Source: Siphonodentalium dalli
Taxonomy: Eukaryota > Mollusca > Scaphopoda > Gadilida > Siphonodentaliidae
Length of the DNA: 64,000 nucleotides
Assembly (NCBI GenBank): GCA_032622095.1
Contig: CP136066.1
Location: forward strand, 206,170,978 to 206,234,977
Reading direction: 5' to 3'
Shown: one piece after another, positions 11,858 to 27,200 of the stretch
How the letters are laid out: each line of letters starts with the position of its first letter
How positions within the stretch are numbered: the first letter of the stretch is position 1
Notes under the pieces: generated by a model
Databases searched by the model: none
Told to the model about the DNA's origin: nothing
What the model saw: the letters and a program-made list of their open reading frames with translations, nothing else
Program-made: the position numbers and the translations under genes

Positions 11858-12249
11858 TCCCCATGTTCATTATAATGAAAACTTATTTTATTAATAAAAT
11901 TTGTAAAACCTGAAAGCGGAAAATGTGTTATAAACCACGAAACAAAATAACACAGGCTCAAAAATATCAAATAAAGGTTTTTTTTCTCCAAATTAATTGT
12001 TATTAATAATTGAAAATAATTAATTGAAATTATATCCATTAATAATAAATAAATTGGATATATCTATTTCTAGCAAAACATCTTTACCAAAGATGCACTT
12101 ATCAGGTCAAGCATGTTATTTTATATTCTAGTATATGATCTAAAGCGATACAGGTTTAATAAATAATCACATTTTACAGAGAGAACAAGTTATTAATTTT
12201 TTTAAACTATTGAGTTGAAAAGTTATCCATGTCTATGCATACATTTCAG

Positions 12250-12345
12250 ATCGGTGATTTGAGAACCAAAATTCAGGATATGGAGTATTCACAGACCTCT
12301 ATTGTTGATAAATATGAAGCACAAGTGTCCAGTTTAGGCAGCGAG
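12250..12345 (+). CDS. CEP63: CEP63 exon A
   Basis: Acceptor TACATTTCAG, donor GCGAG/GTAAAT, phase 0-0, 32 codons beginning IGDLRTKIQDMEYS. It corresponds to the region around residue 95 of vertebrate CEP63. First exon visible in the window. Confidence 0.85.
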
Positions 12346-15300
12346 GTAAATATATATTATTCATACTTTAGCTTCATACTTTTCATTTCTTCTGTTTTAT
12401 ATATACATATATGCACAACAATTTTATAGATTATAGAATTTTTAGTATGTTTTCGATCAAATTCAGTATATAATCAAATTCTGAGGGCTAACATAACCAA
12501 ATTTACCCTCTGGGGACCTCACTCTGCTTTGGCCTCATTTTCTGGGAAGTATCTGTAATCTCAATAACATTGTTTTAGTTACTCTTTCCCTTCTGGGAAG
12601 TTGCTATATCCCCTAATTTTCAAAAGATAAAATGCATAATCGAGGTGACTAATGGGTGAACATCACCAACTTCAACTGGGGAAATTCAATCTGATCCTAG
12701 GTCTCCCATAGCAGTTGAGGCCTAAGCAGAACGAGGTTCCCAGAGGGTGTATTTGGTGATGCTAGCTTGCCGTGCAGGATAGCATCACTAAATTCGTCCT
12801 CTGGTCACCTCATTCTGCAAATGACAGACACACTATTTGCAGGCTTTTCCATTATGGGTATTGTTTGTGATTTTCACAGCTGGATAAATTGAAGAGAGAT
12901 TATGAAAGGCTCCACAGAAGGTACTCAAAACGCATGAAAGAATCTGAAAAAATCCAAGATCGAGATCGCTACGATGAATTCCCAAAATTAAACCAGAAGA
13001 TAGAGGTAGGTCACATACTTCTTATTACTCTTATGACACGACAATATTACTGCTAGCAGGGGTGCCGGAAGAGGGGGGCAGAGGGGGCAGCTGACCCCCC
13101 TGCCCTTGACCAAGGGGGGCGAGCGGGGGCAGGACTTGCCCTTTTTCTGGAGACAGAAAATGCTTTTTGTGTGTTTAATCTCGTGTTTTTATAGCAAAAT
13201 GTGACTTTTTTGGTCGAAATACCACCAATTTCACAAGGAATATAAATTTTTTGTCAATTTTATCACAAAACGGCCATAAAAACCGACAAATACCATTAAA
13301 TTAGGGATTTTTGCCACAATGAATTTATTGTTATTTTCCCGAGTTTGCGGGGAAAATGCCCTTTTTTGCGGAAAAGTGCCCTTTTTGTAGGCTCTGCCCC
13401 CCCCCCTGCCCTTGGATGCTTCCGGCTCCCTTGACTGCTAGATAGGATCAGCCTAGATGTTTCAAATTGAGAGAAGTCACTTCTCCCTGTTTGGTCATTA
13501 GGGAGAAGAGGAGGGAGAAGTAAGAGTGGCTGAAGTTCAATGTACACCCACCATCACCATTCTATGATCCAATAAGTATTATGCAACACAAGAGCCCATT
13601 TATAAAAACCATGATAGTGAGTAAGACCACCATTATAATAAATAAATATACTCTAAACATGCTGTTGGAATACATGCATGCTGGTATATGAGAGAGGTCA
13701 CTTCTCTCCCCAGGACAAAAATAGGGTGAAATGGCACATTTTAGGGAGAAAATGTATCTCAAATCACTCTCTAGGTTTGTCCCTGCTAGATAGAACAAGA
13801 GGATATCATAGTAATCGTGTTATTATCACTTTATTCTAGGACGTTTTCTATACGTTAAGGGGTTTCCATGCCTGAGCTATGTCAGGAGGTGGAAAGTTTA
13901 GATGGACAAACACAGAAAACTACTTAATTGTTAACCACATGAAGGAAACTATGATATCTGAAGACTGCATCAAGCTTATTTTATAGCAATAAAAATGTAA
14001 AAAAGCTGAATAATCATATTTTTAGAAGGGAAATTTTGGGAAGAGCATTCTCACGAACTATAAAAAATTATTGGAAATGAATAACGCCATTAAATATAGA
14101 TGATCTGAACTAGTAAAAGGCTTGAATGACAATTTAATAGAGAGCAACACTGCTTGAATACCATTAAAAGAATGTTCATTTGTTCTGGAAAATGGTAAGC
14201 ATCCATTTGCAAGAACTGTTACATTGAAGTTAACCATCCTAATGTCGGTATGCAGGTCATTCCCTATGGGAGACTCGCATATATAAGAGAATGCACTGGC
14301 TCAGGATCTTTAATGCTGCACCAACGCAGCTCCCATTATGGAAGGGTTAACCCTTTCAGTGCCAGAGGGCGATCTCATCGGCCCTAATTTACGGTCTATA
14401 AAATCGGCCCTAAAATTTTTTTTTGGGTTGAAATTTTTTTGAGTATGCTTAAGCATGCTATAGTGAATTTAAAAACAAACTGGATAAAACCTTAGGGGCA
14501 TGTTATAACTCAAAACTATCACCAAGTATTCATAGTAATAATTTTGATGCGCATGAAAAACGTAAGATTCCCTGGCACTAAACCTACAAAATAAGTCTGT
14601 TAAAGAATATAAGAAAAAATTATTAAAATTGTAAAAAATTGTAAAAAATAATAACAAATGATGAAAAATTGTTAGGCCAATGCATTCTTTTATATATGCG
14701 AGGCGACCTATGATCGACTCGCATATATAAGAGAATGCATTGGCACAGGGTATATGGGTTGATACAAAAATCGGACCTGGCACTGAAAGGGTTAACATAA
14801 CCTGACTATGTTTCTAGGAATACAGACAGAAGTCAAATGATTGGGACATTCAGAAGAAGATGCTACAGCGACAAATCGAATCACTAGAAGCGGACAAAAA
14901 ATCATTCAGTGAGAAGTATGATTTTGCTGAGGTAAGCATATACGAACATCTTAAAGGGGGACTGTACACAAAACCCGACCATTTATGGGACCATTATAAT
15001 TATGACCATTAAATACTAGTATAATTATAATAAAAATGAGTTTATGATTCGAGTCAAAAACTTATTTTCATTATAATTACCATGTTGTTTGCATATATCA
15101 GAGCACATGAGTGTATTTTGCACTAATCTATGGCTCAAATTCATTCATTTGTTGCATAACTTTAGTAAGTTATAACCCTTTACCCAACAGAACGGCCCTG
15201 TGCCAATGCATTCTCTTATATATGCGAGTCGACCATAGGTCGCCTCGCATATATAAGAGAATGCATTGGCTTAACACATTAAAAATTATAAAATTGTTAA

Positions 15301-18300
15301 AGAATGTAAAAAAAAATGGTAAACAGTGTTAAAAAAAGTTTTTTTATAGGCCAATGCATTCTCTTATATATGCGAGGCGACCTATGGTCGACTCGCATAT
15401 ATAAGAGAATGCATTGGCACAGGGCATAACTGTAACCATCACAATGTGGTCAAGGAGCCGGTTCCAATGATATCCATATTTGTATGGTTCTATTGAGACA
15501 GACCGAAGATATTTTAGGCTGTTGAAGCTTTATTTGGCCGGTTGTGGCCGGTTTGTTGGGTAAAGGGTTAACTGAATGGAATGAAATTTGGCACCTCAGA
15601 CTCAGTATCTCAATTTTTTGTGAGGTAATTTTCTGACAAAGATCATGACAATGACAAATTATCACACACACCTATACATATGCACATACTTACCCCTTCC
15701 ATGACTGCAGCTTCATGAAATTTGCAAAAACCATGTGCCAATGCATTCTCTTATAATTATATGCAAGTTTCCCATAGGGAGCCTCGCACATAAAAGAGAA
15801 TGCAATGGCCTAACAATACTTACATTGACCTTGTAAGCCAGTGCATTCTCTTACATATGAGAGGCTCACTATGGGAGACTCGCATATTTAAGAGAATGCA
15901 CTGGCACAAGATCTTTAATGCTACACCAGCACAGCTCCCATCATGAAAGGGTTATGGATTGTGTAATGTATTGATGTCATGTACAAAAATTGAAGAGCTT
16001 GATTTGCAAATTACAGATTGTCTTTCTCTTTAATTTCCCCAGCAACAATCACAGACATACCAAGCTCAAATTGAGAAACGGAAACAGTTGATGGAAACTG
16101 CAGAAACAAGTTTAAAGAATCAGGCTGCCCAGGTGGAAGTGAAGCTAAATATGTCTAAAGACACGATAGCATCTCAGGTATCTGTTTGTATAAAATTGTA
16201 AATATCTGAGATCCATGATGAAAACATACCATTCAAAAAATCATTACATAATGAAGTAATGGCTGTCAGGACAAGTTTGGTTTGTGTGTTTTATTGAGAT
16301 ATAGTCTCCATGAATATTTTATATTTCTGTAAGGCCAAACAAAGTCAAATTCATGTTTCTCATCAAGTCTGCAAATAGTGTGTCTGTCATTTGCAGGATG
16401 AGGTCCTTAGAGGGTGAATTTAGTGATGCTATCCCCCCACAGCTGGCTAGCACTAGCACATCACGAATTCACCCTCATCTTCTGGGAAGAATATATAGTC
16501 TCAAATTAACATTGTTTTTAGTTACTTTTTCCCTTCTAGGAAGTTTCTATATCCCCTAATTTGCAGAAGATAAAATCCATAATCAAGGTGACTAATGGGT
16601 GAACATCACCAACTTCAACTGGGGAAATTCAATCTGCTAAGTCTCCCGTAGCAGCAGGATAGCATCACTAAATTCACCCTCTGGGGACCTCATTCTGCAA
16701 ATGACAGACACACTATTTGCAGGCTTGGAAGTAATGGCTGTCAAGACAGGTTTGGTTTGTGTGTTTAATGTGATATTCTCCACTAATATTATATATTTCT
16801 GTAAGGCCAAACAAAGTCACAATTCACTTTTCTCAGACCTGCGCATGGCCCCGAAACTCCTGCGCATGCAACATTTTTATTCGCGAACAATCTCTATTGA
16901 AAATGTTTAATTGGTACAAAATAATTGTGTTCCATCTTTTATACAAGTGAAGTCAAATAGACCCATTTCCTGATTCAAATTTCCGACGTTACTTTTATGT
17001 TTAAACATGTATAAAACAAACATTGTACAATGTATTGCATCCTCAAACTGATGCAAAATGATACTTTTGATTTTTGACGAAATAAACACATGTATCTCTC
17101 AACTAACTTTTGTGGACATCTGTTTTGGGTAATAATTGCCACGGGCAACTGAAATGATGGTGTTGGAAATTCTTAGTTGGCAACCTGCCTCCCAACGATG
17201 ATCCTCTATCCACACCCTGTGTTTACTAGTAATCAATTGCCTTCAACATTGTTCAATCTGTCAGGGAGAGGGCTTCAAATAAAGTTAATAAACCAATGGC
17301 TTGTTTCCTGATCCCATCGTTCTTTTGTTTATTGTATCTTATGTAATCGTTTTTATGAATATCCATATAGAGAGAGCATTAAATGTTGTTCAAACTAATC
17401 TGTCGTTTCTAGAATCAGAAATTAGAGTCGTTACAACAGAACGTATCAGAAGTTGCCGAATCTCACAAGAAAGCCATGGATCACAATGAGAAATTACTGG
17501 ACGATCTCAAGAAAAACAAAAATAAATCACTTGTGAGTAGCATTAAAGATGGTCTATCTCCAAGCCTTGAAATAGGGTGTCTGTCATTTGCAGAATGAGG
17601 TCCCCAGAGGGTGAATTTGGTGATGCTAGCCCGCTATGCGGGGTAGCATAACTAAATTCACCCTCTGGGGACCTCATTCTGCAAATGACAGACACCCTAT
17701 TTCAAGGCTTGTCTATCTCTTCAGAGCCACAATTACAACAACAAGTCCAGGAGACGGGAGCGATTGCACTTGCAGCCATATGCACTCGTAATTTTTAATT
17801 CACAGCTAATTAATCTTGGCTTTCATTTGATTGTGTATAGGTTTATCAATTAGTTTTGTATTATGATACATTCATCTGAATTAATTTCACACTGCGTCCA
17901 CGATATGTGCATGTGACATGACGCGGCAGCCGATAATGTTATCTTTGATCGGCCAATATGCAACGATGTTTATTTATTAGCGACATTGTTAAATCAAAAT
18001 TGGTGTTTGTGTAAGTAATTCTACTAAATAGGCTGTGTTTTGTTTTATCTTTTAACACTGTCGATGCCATTGTTTAGGGTTGAAACGATTAATCGACTAG
18101 TCGTAGACGACGCTGAAATGTCAGACTCTGAATTTTGCCGTTTACTAGTCGGAATATAGTGTATTAGTTTCATGTATAACGTTTTCAAGATCGATTCCGG
18201 CATAAACAGTGTTAACTGCGCGTAAGTTATGGTCTGTATAACGTTTGGTGGCACCTGGAATTGGCAGTGTTACTAGTATAGACACACACGGACCGGTGAC

Positions 18301-21300
18301 CCGACTATTAATTGGACGAATGAAATTGACAACACAATGTCTCACTCGTCGTTTGAGGTCAAAGACATGATGGCAATGATTGACGCGGCTTTGTAGTTTG
18401 TCCGAGACCGCTTTGATACAGACACTGTGTATATTTCCATTGATCTCGCACCGTCGGATTATGATGCGACGCTGGGTGAAGGTCGCTTAAGGTGACGTCA
18501 TTTGTGCTACCGTATATAAATGATACTGACATTAAGAACTGGCTATCGTATTCTACAACGTAGCCTATACAGTTACTATAGGGCGTATTTAGTCGGAACA
18601 TTAACATTTTATAGTGACACCGCTCGGCACCGGTTTATTGGTGATCACGTGACTAAACGAAATAATCTCGAACGCTGATATTAAATTTAAAACCTGTATA
18701 AATGATTGTGTATCTAATCATTATCCACCACATGTCTAATTATATAATTGCATTCAGTGTGTTGGATAAATATCAAGATGTTTACAGTATTATTTCCCAA
18801 ATAAATTGGTGTGTATGCAGGGAAATGCGCAACGCAATAGACCGTCATTGCATCAGTCATCAGTGTACGCCATGTACGATGAATTTTCCGTACAATGGTA
18901 TGTTTGAAAGTTTTGATATCGGGTACCGACTAGTCGACGCAACGCGACTTTTGGGCCTCGACTAGTCGACTCTGAAATTCACTAATCGTTTCAACACTAC
19001 CATTGTTGGTATATTGTATTGTACCATTGTATTGTACCATTGTATTGTACCATTGTATTGTACCATTGTATTGTACCATTGTATTGTACCATTGTATTGT
19101 ACCATTGTATTGTACCATTGTATTGTACCATTGTATTGTACCATTGTATTGTACCATTGTATTGTACCATTGTATTGTACCATTGTATTGTACCATTGTA
19201 TTGTACCATTGTATTGTACCATTGTATTGTACCATTGTATTGTACCATTGTTCTGTTAAAACATAGTGTGTGCACTGTGTGCTCATTTTAATGCAACTAA
19301 TCGCCTTGGGATTCTGGAGTCGACTTTTGGTAAACGATTCCTAGACGTTGACTAATCGACAAATCGTTTCAACACAGCCAGCTCCTATTTCCTATCATAA
19401 CACATTTTCTTGATGACCACTGTTTGAATTTTAATTACAGCAAATGGAAGACAGACTCTATTCATTAGAAGCAGACGTAAAAACAAAGGATGATATGTTA
19501 CGTATGGTGCAGGATGACTGTCACCAGTACTCAACGGAAATCTCTCATCTCGAACAAACCATCTCAGACAAGGATAATATTATTCAGTGAGTATTAACAC
19601 TTCCATGACTGGAGCTTCCTGAAATTTTCCGAAAACCCTGTGCTAATGCATTCTCTTATATATGTGCGTCTCCCATAGGGAGCCTCGCTATATAAGAGAA
19701 TGCATTGGCCTAACAATATTTGCCTTGATCTTATGAGCCAGTGCATTCTTTTATATATGCGAGGCTCCCTATGGGAGAATTGCATATATAAGAGAATGCA
19801 GTGGCGCCATGAAAGGGTTAACATTTATTACATGATTGTTCCTAAAAAACACATCGTAACGTCATCTTGGGTCATGTGATATTCTCAAAGCAATGTGATG
19901 AGGTCGATGCCACACGAGGTAAATGACATTCGCCTCGGTCATGAAACCGGAACTGTAAAATAAAAGCATCACCGCACATGACAAAACTATCCCCTTCTGT
20001 TTCTGAATAAAACTTATGAGTGTTTATTTTTTAATTAATGGATTCCAGGACAGGTGGTATGCAGACCTGTTTAATCTCCCGGATCGTGCGGGAGACTACC
20101 GGTTTGAGGGCTCATATCCCGCACTCCCAGATTACACAAAAAATTTAATGTCAAAAATCTCAGAACGCCGAAATGACAGTGACGAAGTTGTTGATAGTCC
20201 ATCAAAATGACACCGATATGACTCCAAGTATAGGGATTCGTAGGCCAAAGAATTTTCTTGGTTTTAAATGTTATAACGCCAGACATTGATATCACTGATG
20301 AAATAGATTATCAACAAAAAAATATTCAATATTTTTTATTTGAATAAATATATTCAAATGTGATCAGATATATGCATTTACATGAATTCATCCTTTGAAA
20401 AGTGAGGATTAATTACATTTAACTACTTTAAAATCACTGCCCACCATTTTTCAAAGGAAGAAATAGTGAAAATGTTACTTTTTAGCTGCAATTTTGTAAT
20501 CTCCCTGACAAGACCCAAATCTCCCTGACTGAAGGGGCAGAATCTCACTGACAGATATTTAGACATTAAACAGGTCTGGTGGTATGTAATAATCACAGAA
20601 TGCAATGTATGTTATTGTGTTTATCGATAAGACACTTGTGCCATTGCAGCCAGCTAGAACTTGAGGCAGTGCCTCTCATTCTATCCTTATACGCTGGTTC
20701 TCTTGACTGCCGACTACAAGTTATCTCATACTTTTTTTATGTTATTGATTGGGAGTCGGCAGTCAACGTGTTAAAAGCCAGCTCTGAATTTGAACCTTCC
20801 ATCTCAAACCATTAAGCATAATTCTTCAAAGTATATTTTAGGTTGAATAAAATGTGTTTAAACGAAAAATATATATTTATATGTTTATAATATTTAAAAC
20901 ATCTATCTATTAATATTATGTTGAGTGTTGTTGGTATCTTAGGTTGAATAAAATATGTTGAAAAAATGTTTATCATAACTATATAAGGTCAAACTAAAAT
21001 ATGAAAAAAAATATCAGTGATATGGTCTTTGATAGACTTTATTATAACCCTTCAATGACTGGAGCTTCCTGAAATTTTGCGAAAACCCTGTGCCAATGCA
21101 TTCTCATATATGTATGTGAGTCTCCGATTGGGAGCCTCGCATATATAAGAGAATGCATTGGCCTAACAACATTAACCTTGACCTTGTAAGCCAGTATATA
21201 TGCGAGGCTCTCTGTGGGAGACTTGCATATATTAGAGAATGCACTGGCACAGGATCTTTAATGATGCATCAGTGCAGCTCCTGTCATGAAAGGTTAAAAT

Positions 21301-21651
21301 CTAAGCATTCTGTCTGATAGAGGGACACCTTTGATGGACGTTTTTTTTTTTAATCTAAGCCATCTGTCTTTGCAGAACATTGAGTGATACGAGGCAGTTT
21401 GAAGAGACCGATCAAGTGAAGGTGTTGAAGGACTCACTAACATCAAACCAGACTGAGCTCAAGTAAGAATTCCATTCTGGACTCCTCGACCTACGACCTC
21501 TCAGGCCTAGTTTTCTTGTATAATTATTCTCATTTTCGCGGTTGATTATTTCCATATCTGGAAGAAATGTGTCAACACTCTGTAGCTGTCGTTCCGCATA
21601 AAATAGTCTGATTACTTGTATTGTTAGACGACTTATTCATCTATTAATTAT

Positions 21652-21692
<41 letters not shown>

Positions 21693-24195
21693 CAACGAAG
21701 TTACGGGGGGTATACTGGAATCAGCTTGTTCGTCCGTCCGTCCGTCGTCCGTCCATGGAACACAAATTTGTCCGGAGATTTTCTAAGTCGTTTTTTGATC
21801 AAATTCCGTGAAACTTGGCACAGACATCAACCACCACGGGAACCTGTGCACCTGCGACTATGATGTCTGTATGACTTTTTTTGGTGGAGTTATCCCCCCT
21901 TTTTTTACTTAGAAATTTTTCACAATATGTATAATTTTGTCCGAGCTTTTATTCCTACATTTTTAGGTCAATTTTGTTTTAACTTGGCACAGATATTTAT
22001 TACCATGGGTACCTGTGCACCTGCGATTATGACGTCTGTCCGACATATTTTGGTGGAGTTATCTCCCTTTTTCGACTTAGAAATTATTTTGCAACATGCA
22101 TAATTTTGTCCGAGCTTTTATTCCTACATTTTTAGGTCAATGTTTTTTAATCTTGGCACTGATATTTAGTACCATGAGAACCTGTGCACCTGCAATTATG
22201 ATGTCTGTCCGACTTTATTCCTACATTTTTCAGTAATAGGTTTAAGATTAGGGTTAGGGTTATGCAATGGGAGCTGTTATTTTATTATTTTAACTAAATG
22301 GTTACTGACATGTGAAACATCTTATTTTAAACAGATGGGGGTATCCTTAGTCCCATTGGGACAGTCACACCTCTTGTTATGTATGGCTCATGTTCTTTGA
22401 TCACCAAATATCCGGAAATATGGGCCAACCGTCTGATTTGAATGCCATTGATCGCACTGATTCACGGTGTATGACTATTAAGGTCTGACTCGACAACGGC
22501 ACATCATACCATATATAGATATATTATAGACTGTTCTATATCAGTGTTGTAAAATAAAACTTAATTTGACATTAAGTGTAAATGTTTTTGTACCCACTAA
22601 TCGATGGAATACAACTAGATCCAAAAGGTGTGCCTTCCTTGACCCAGCTAAAGATAACGTGATGTAGTTTGAACCAATCATGGCATTGTATTAAAGCCTA
22701 GTCTGAAATGGTACGGAATCTGACGAGGTTTGCCTATTGGTATCATAACTGAGCAGGGTTTGCGCTGGTCAGAAAAATATTTTGCCCATTTATGATTTTT
22801 TTTTTTTTTCATAAGCTTGGAGCAAATTGAAAGCCAAAATCTACATATTGAGAAAACCGACATTAAATAAATGATAGAATAAACAATCATAATTTTTTTT
22901 AAATACAAACGCAAAGCTAGGGAATAAATACTACACACAAAAATCAAATAAAAGGGTTTTAATGAGATCTGGTGATATTGTGAGAGGGGGATTGCTGACT
23001 ACAGGCTTGAAATTTTTTTGTCAAACGAAATTTTCTTTGGCTATTTTCGATAAAACTTTGGCCACTGACAGCATGGACATTGTTACTGAGTACCAGGTAT
23101 GGTATAAATCAAGTTTGTTTCTCCTCCACGTTACTGAGTACCAGGTATGGTATAAATCAAGTTTGTTTTTCCTCCACATTACTGAGTACCAGGTATGGTA
23201 TAAATCAAGTTTGTTTCTCCTCCAGCAGCTCAGGACTGCTCATATTTCCTGAACATCCCTCCAGATGAATAATAGACCATTCCAATCTATAATTTGATGA
23301 CTGATTGGGAGAATGCATGAAGTTAAGTTGTAGAAAGGGTTAAAATAAAATGTCTGTGTTCTCGGGCGATTGGATTTCAATTTTGAGATGAGGGAGGGAG
23401 GTTATTTATTTAAATTTTTTTCTCAAAATCTGGAAGACATACTCCAGAAAACAAACTAAAATCATGTTGGTTGCTCAAATCCAATATTTTTAACAGAATA
23501 CGTTGAAAAAAATGTTTGATGAGGCCTATTAAAGATGACATGTCTCTTCCGCAACATATATTTCGCTTAAAATAACTGTGCCATTCGATAATGGTCCCTA
23601 ATATTCACGACCGTCTTTTATATTTGAATTTTTTTGCTATCTTAATTAATGAAAATAAGCATATGTTACACTCTAGGTCTTGCCTACTATATTCGCACTC
23701 AATATTGCAATAGATATAATCAATTGAAGACAGTTGCAGCTCGCATTCATTTGTGGCACCATGCTGGAGGCCTCTATCTAAAAGTTATAAATATAGTAAC
23801 AAATATATTACCATTTGTCACATTATAATAAAATAATATCAAACTAAAATCAATATCAATTGATAGAATCATTTCCGGGCAGGGATTTCCAACTCATGCG
23901 TATTATTGCATACCCAGGTAACTATCTAAAATTTCTTATATAAAGATATAATCCATCTTTAAAGGCACGGGTGGCCTTTGTGGTTAAATTAGTAACACAT
24001 GTTAGAACTGACATAAACAGAAAGAATATTAAACTATTGACAGATGTTGTTCTTATATGTCAGGTTTGTATGCTGTGTTATGTAAACAAAAGCCAGGTTC
24101 TGAAACAGTTTTGGTTTTTATGTTTACCCATACCATAGTATGGTAAACATAGTGTCGTTGCCCCGGATTGACCACTCGTCGTTCGTCCGTCTGTC

Positions 24196-24226
<31 letters not shown>

Positions 24227-27200
24227 AGACACTTTATGAGTAATGCGATAACTCAAACATTTTCTATCTGATCGAAACCAAATTTTGTATATGGGTTTCT
24301 CAGCCCATAATACAGATCGAGTTCGAATTTGGGTTTGATCCAAGTGTTTGTTACAGAGTTATGGCCCTTTTTCAACTTAGAATTCACGCATTCTGCCATA
24401 ACTCAAACTCAAAATAAAATAAATTTAAAAAAAATCCGATGCTCTAACCGAAATATTTTTTTGTCCGATTGTGTTCATATTTGATATGTAGGTTTATGAT
24501 GACACACCCCTCACCTGTATAGTTATTGGTATTGATTGGTTGATCAGTTTAGAAAATAATTAACCCTTTACACACATGCTATCCAATGCAATAAGTTGAA
24601 CATATTTCTTCTGATCTGCCTCATATTTCTTACCTAGGTTTTTCTTAGCACGTTCTTCATCTGTATGGTTTTTGGTATTGTTTAATTAACCCTTTTCACT
24701 CTTATGTTTACTTAGAATTCACCCAAGCTGCTATGACTCAAAACATTTTTCATCTGATCAACACAAAATTTGGTATATGAATTTATCACCCCTAAATACA
24801 GATCGAGTTCGAATATGGGTTTGATCCGATATATTTTAACAGAGTTATGACCCTTTATAATTCAAGTAATTACTGCTGGGAATTTGAAGAGAACATATAT
24901 CCCACAGCAATGTGTGTTATTGAAATGAGTTAATTATCACTATGACATTAGATACTACATGCTATAAAGCATGATAGTGGTACCACTGGCTGGCTGGACT
25001 TGTTATCATAATTATGTCAAACTGTGATTGATTACTCACTCTCTGGTGGAGTTCTGCTTTCTGTGCAATATGAAGTTAACCCCTTTGTTGAAACAGGTTT
25101 ATTACATTAGCTATATGCACACACTATATGACACCTATTCTAAAATAATAAATTGGAATAGTCCATTGTTACTTTGTAGTGTTGTTTTACAGACATTGTT
25201 CTTTACAAACACTGTTGTCTTATCTTAGACAAATATTTATCCGCACATTCCTTAGTTCCATAACATGATGTCATTGAAAATGATTAACCCCTCTCCACAC
25301 ATCATATGGTTTTGATGCTTTTCATTTAATCATTCTCCTATGTTATGTCCAGGTTGATGGTGATCCACTTTTGATTTGCATGGATTTGGGATTAAAATTA
25401 AACCATTCCATAGACACATATTATGCGATAGACAGATATAATATTATCCCTTTCACTTTGAGCCAGGTTCAGTAAGGGTTTCAATACATCACCAATTGAA
25501 TATTCATCATTAGAGGAAATGTCTTATTTTGAAATTCCCTCAATTGCATTTGGGCTCCAGGATAATATTAATGGTGCTGGTATTCTTGAGACTGACTTAT
25601 TGTATGGGTTTCTAAATCCAATGACATGCTTTTCGTAGACTATTTTGTGTTTATCAGTTCATTAGTTTGGGTAAGATTAACCCCATTCTATCCGATTTGA
25701 TAACTCAAATATTTCCATTGATTATGTTTATAGTTCTTGGCATAGTTGACGATAACACACCCCTAACCTGCATAGTGAGGGTCTTTTGGTTTATTTGCTT
25801 AAAAATATTAACATCCTCCACCAATCCTGTTGACACAATGTGATAACTAAATATTTTTCACACGATCACTATATAAAGTGTGAATTGTTGAAACTTTTGC
25901 ACTCATGAAAAGGTTGGTGTAAGGATTTATAAAATTTATAAAAATAGCTAATCGCTATCGCCAAGGTATGGGTTAAACATCTGCCAATCGTGATCGGCCT
26001 CTCGTTGTTTAAATAACAAAGATTACAAACTTGACAATAACATACTATTTACGCAATATGTATGGTTGGTATAAGAACAAAGTCGGTCTATATTTTAATA
26101 ATCATTCTGTTTATGGCAGTTTTAACAGGTGTGACTATTTTAACAGCAATACCCATCGGGAAGGCCACCCGTGCCTTTAACCCTTTACCCAACAAAACGG
26201 CCAAAACCGGCCAAATAAAGCTTCAACAGCCTAAAATATCTTCGGTCTGTCTCAATAGAACCATACAAATATGGATATCATTGGAACCGGCTCCTTGACC
26301 ACATTGTGATAGTTACAGTTATGCCCTGTGCCAATGCATTCTCTTATATATGCGAGTCGACCATAGGTTGCCTCGCATATATAAGAGAATGCATTGGCCT
26401 AAAAAAAATCTTTTTTTAACACTTTTTTACCATTTTTTCTTATATTCTTTAACAATTTTATAATTTTTAATGTGTTAAGCCAATGCATTCTCTTATATAT
26501 GCGAGGCGACCTATGGTCGACTCGCATATATAAGAGAATGCATTGGCACAGGGCCCTTCTGTTGGGTAAAGGGTTAAAAGAAAATTTCAGTGATGCGGAA
26601 GAACATGGTATTTTTATTTTTATGTCCTAACCATTGCAGGAACAGTAAGAAGCATGTAAAACGAGTCAAGGATGAGGTGTGTAACCTCAAGATGCTTCTC
26701 GAGAAATCCATGAATGAGAAGGAGATGCTCAACGATTCTTTAATGCAAAAGGTGCGTTATTACACAGTTAATTTAACCCTCAACGATTCATTAATGCAAA
26801 AGGTGTGTTATTACACAGTTAATTTAACCCTCAACAATTCTTTAACGCAAAAGGTGTGTTATTACACAGTTAATTTAACCCTCAACGATTCATTAATGCA
26901 AATGGTGTGTTATTACACAGTTAATTTAACCCTCAACAATTCATTAACGCAAAAGGTGCTGCCATTACACAGTTAAATTAAAGATATATAATCCAAATTA
27001 AAGCTGCTAAATTACTATTTCATTGGCTTTTGTGGTTAATAAATATTTGATTTGGGTTGAGGAACCCACCCATAAAAGCTCAGAGTTATTAGTTATCGAT
27101 TTTTTTAATCTGTTCATATAGTGCCTTCAACAAACGACCTACTAGTATGTTATTATCTGAACATATCCTACCAATGAATATGAATCATTCTGCTCTTGTA

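Noticed and set aside
1-12249. Search for N-terminal CEP63 exons upstream of exon A
   Set aside because: No plus-strand segment with splice sites and the expected N-terminal coiled-coil block was seen; these exons probably lie before the window.
18930-19291. Several overlapping 81-118-codon frames on both strands
   Set aside because: They are translations of the 13-bp satellite, which has no stop in any frame.
21652-21691. Long poly(C) run as a functional element
   Set aside because: It is most simply a homopolymer at the edge of a repeat; its length may be an assembly or sequencing artefact.
22962-23252. 96-codon frame with a 16-residue repeat as a possible exon
   Set aside because: The repeat is a 48-bp tandem in an intron; no acceptor or donor with the phase needed by CEP63 exons G and H.
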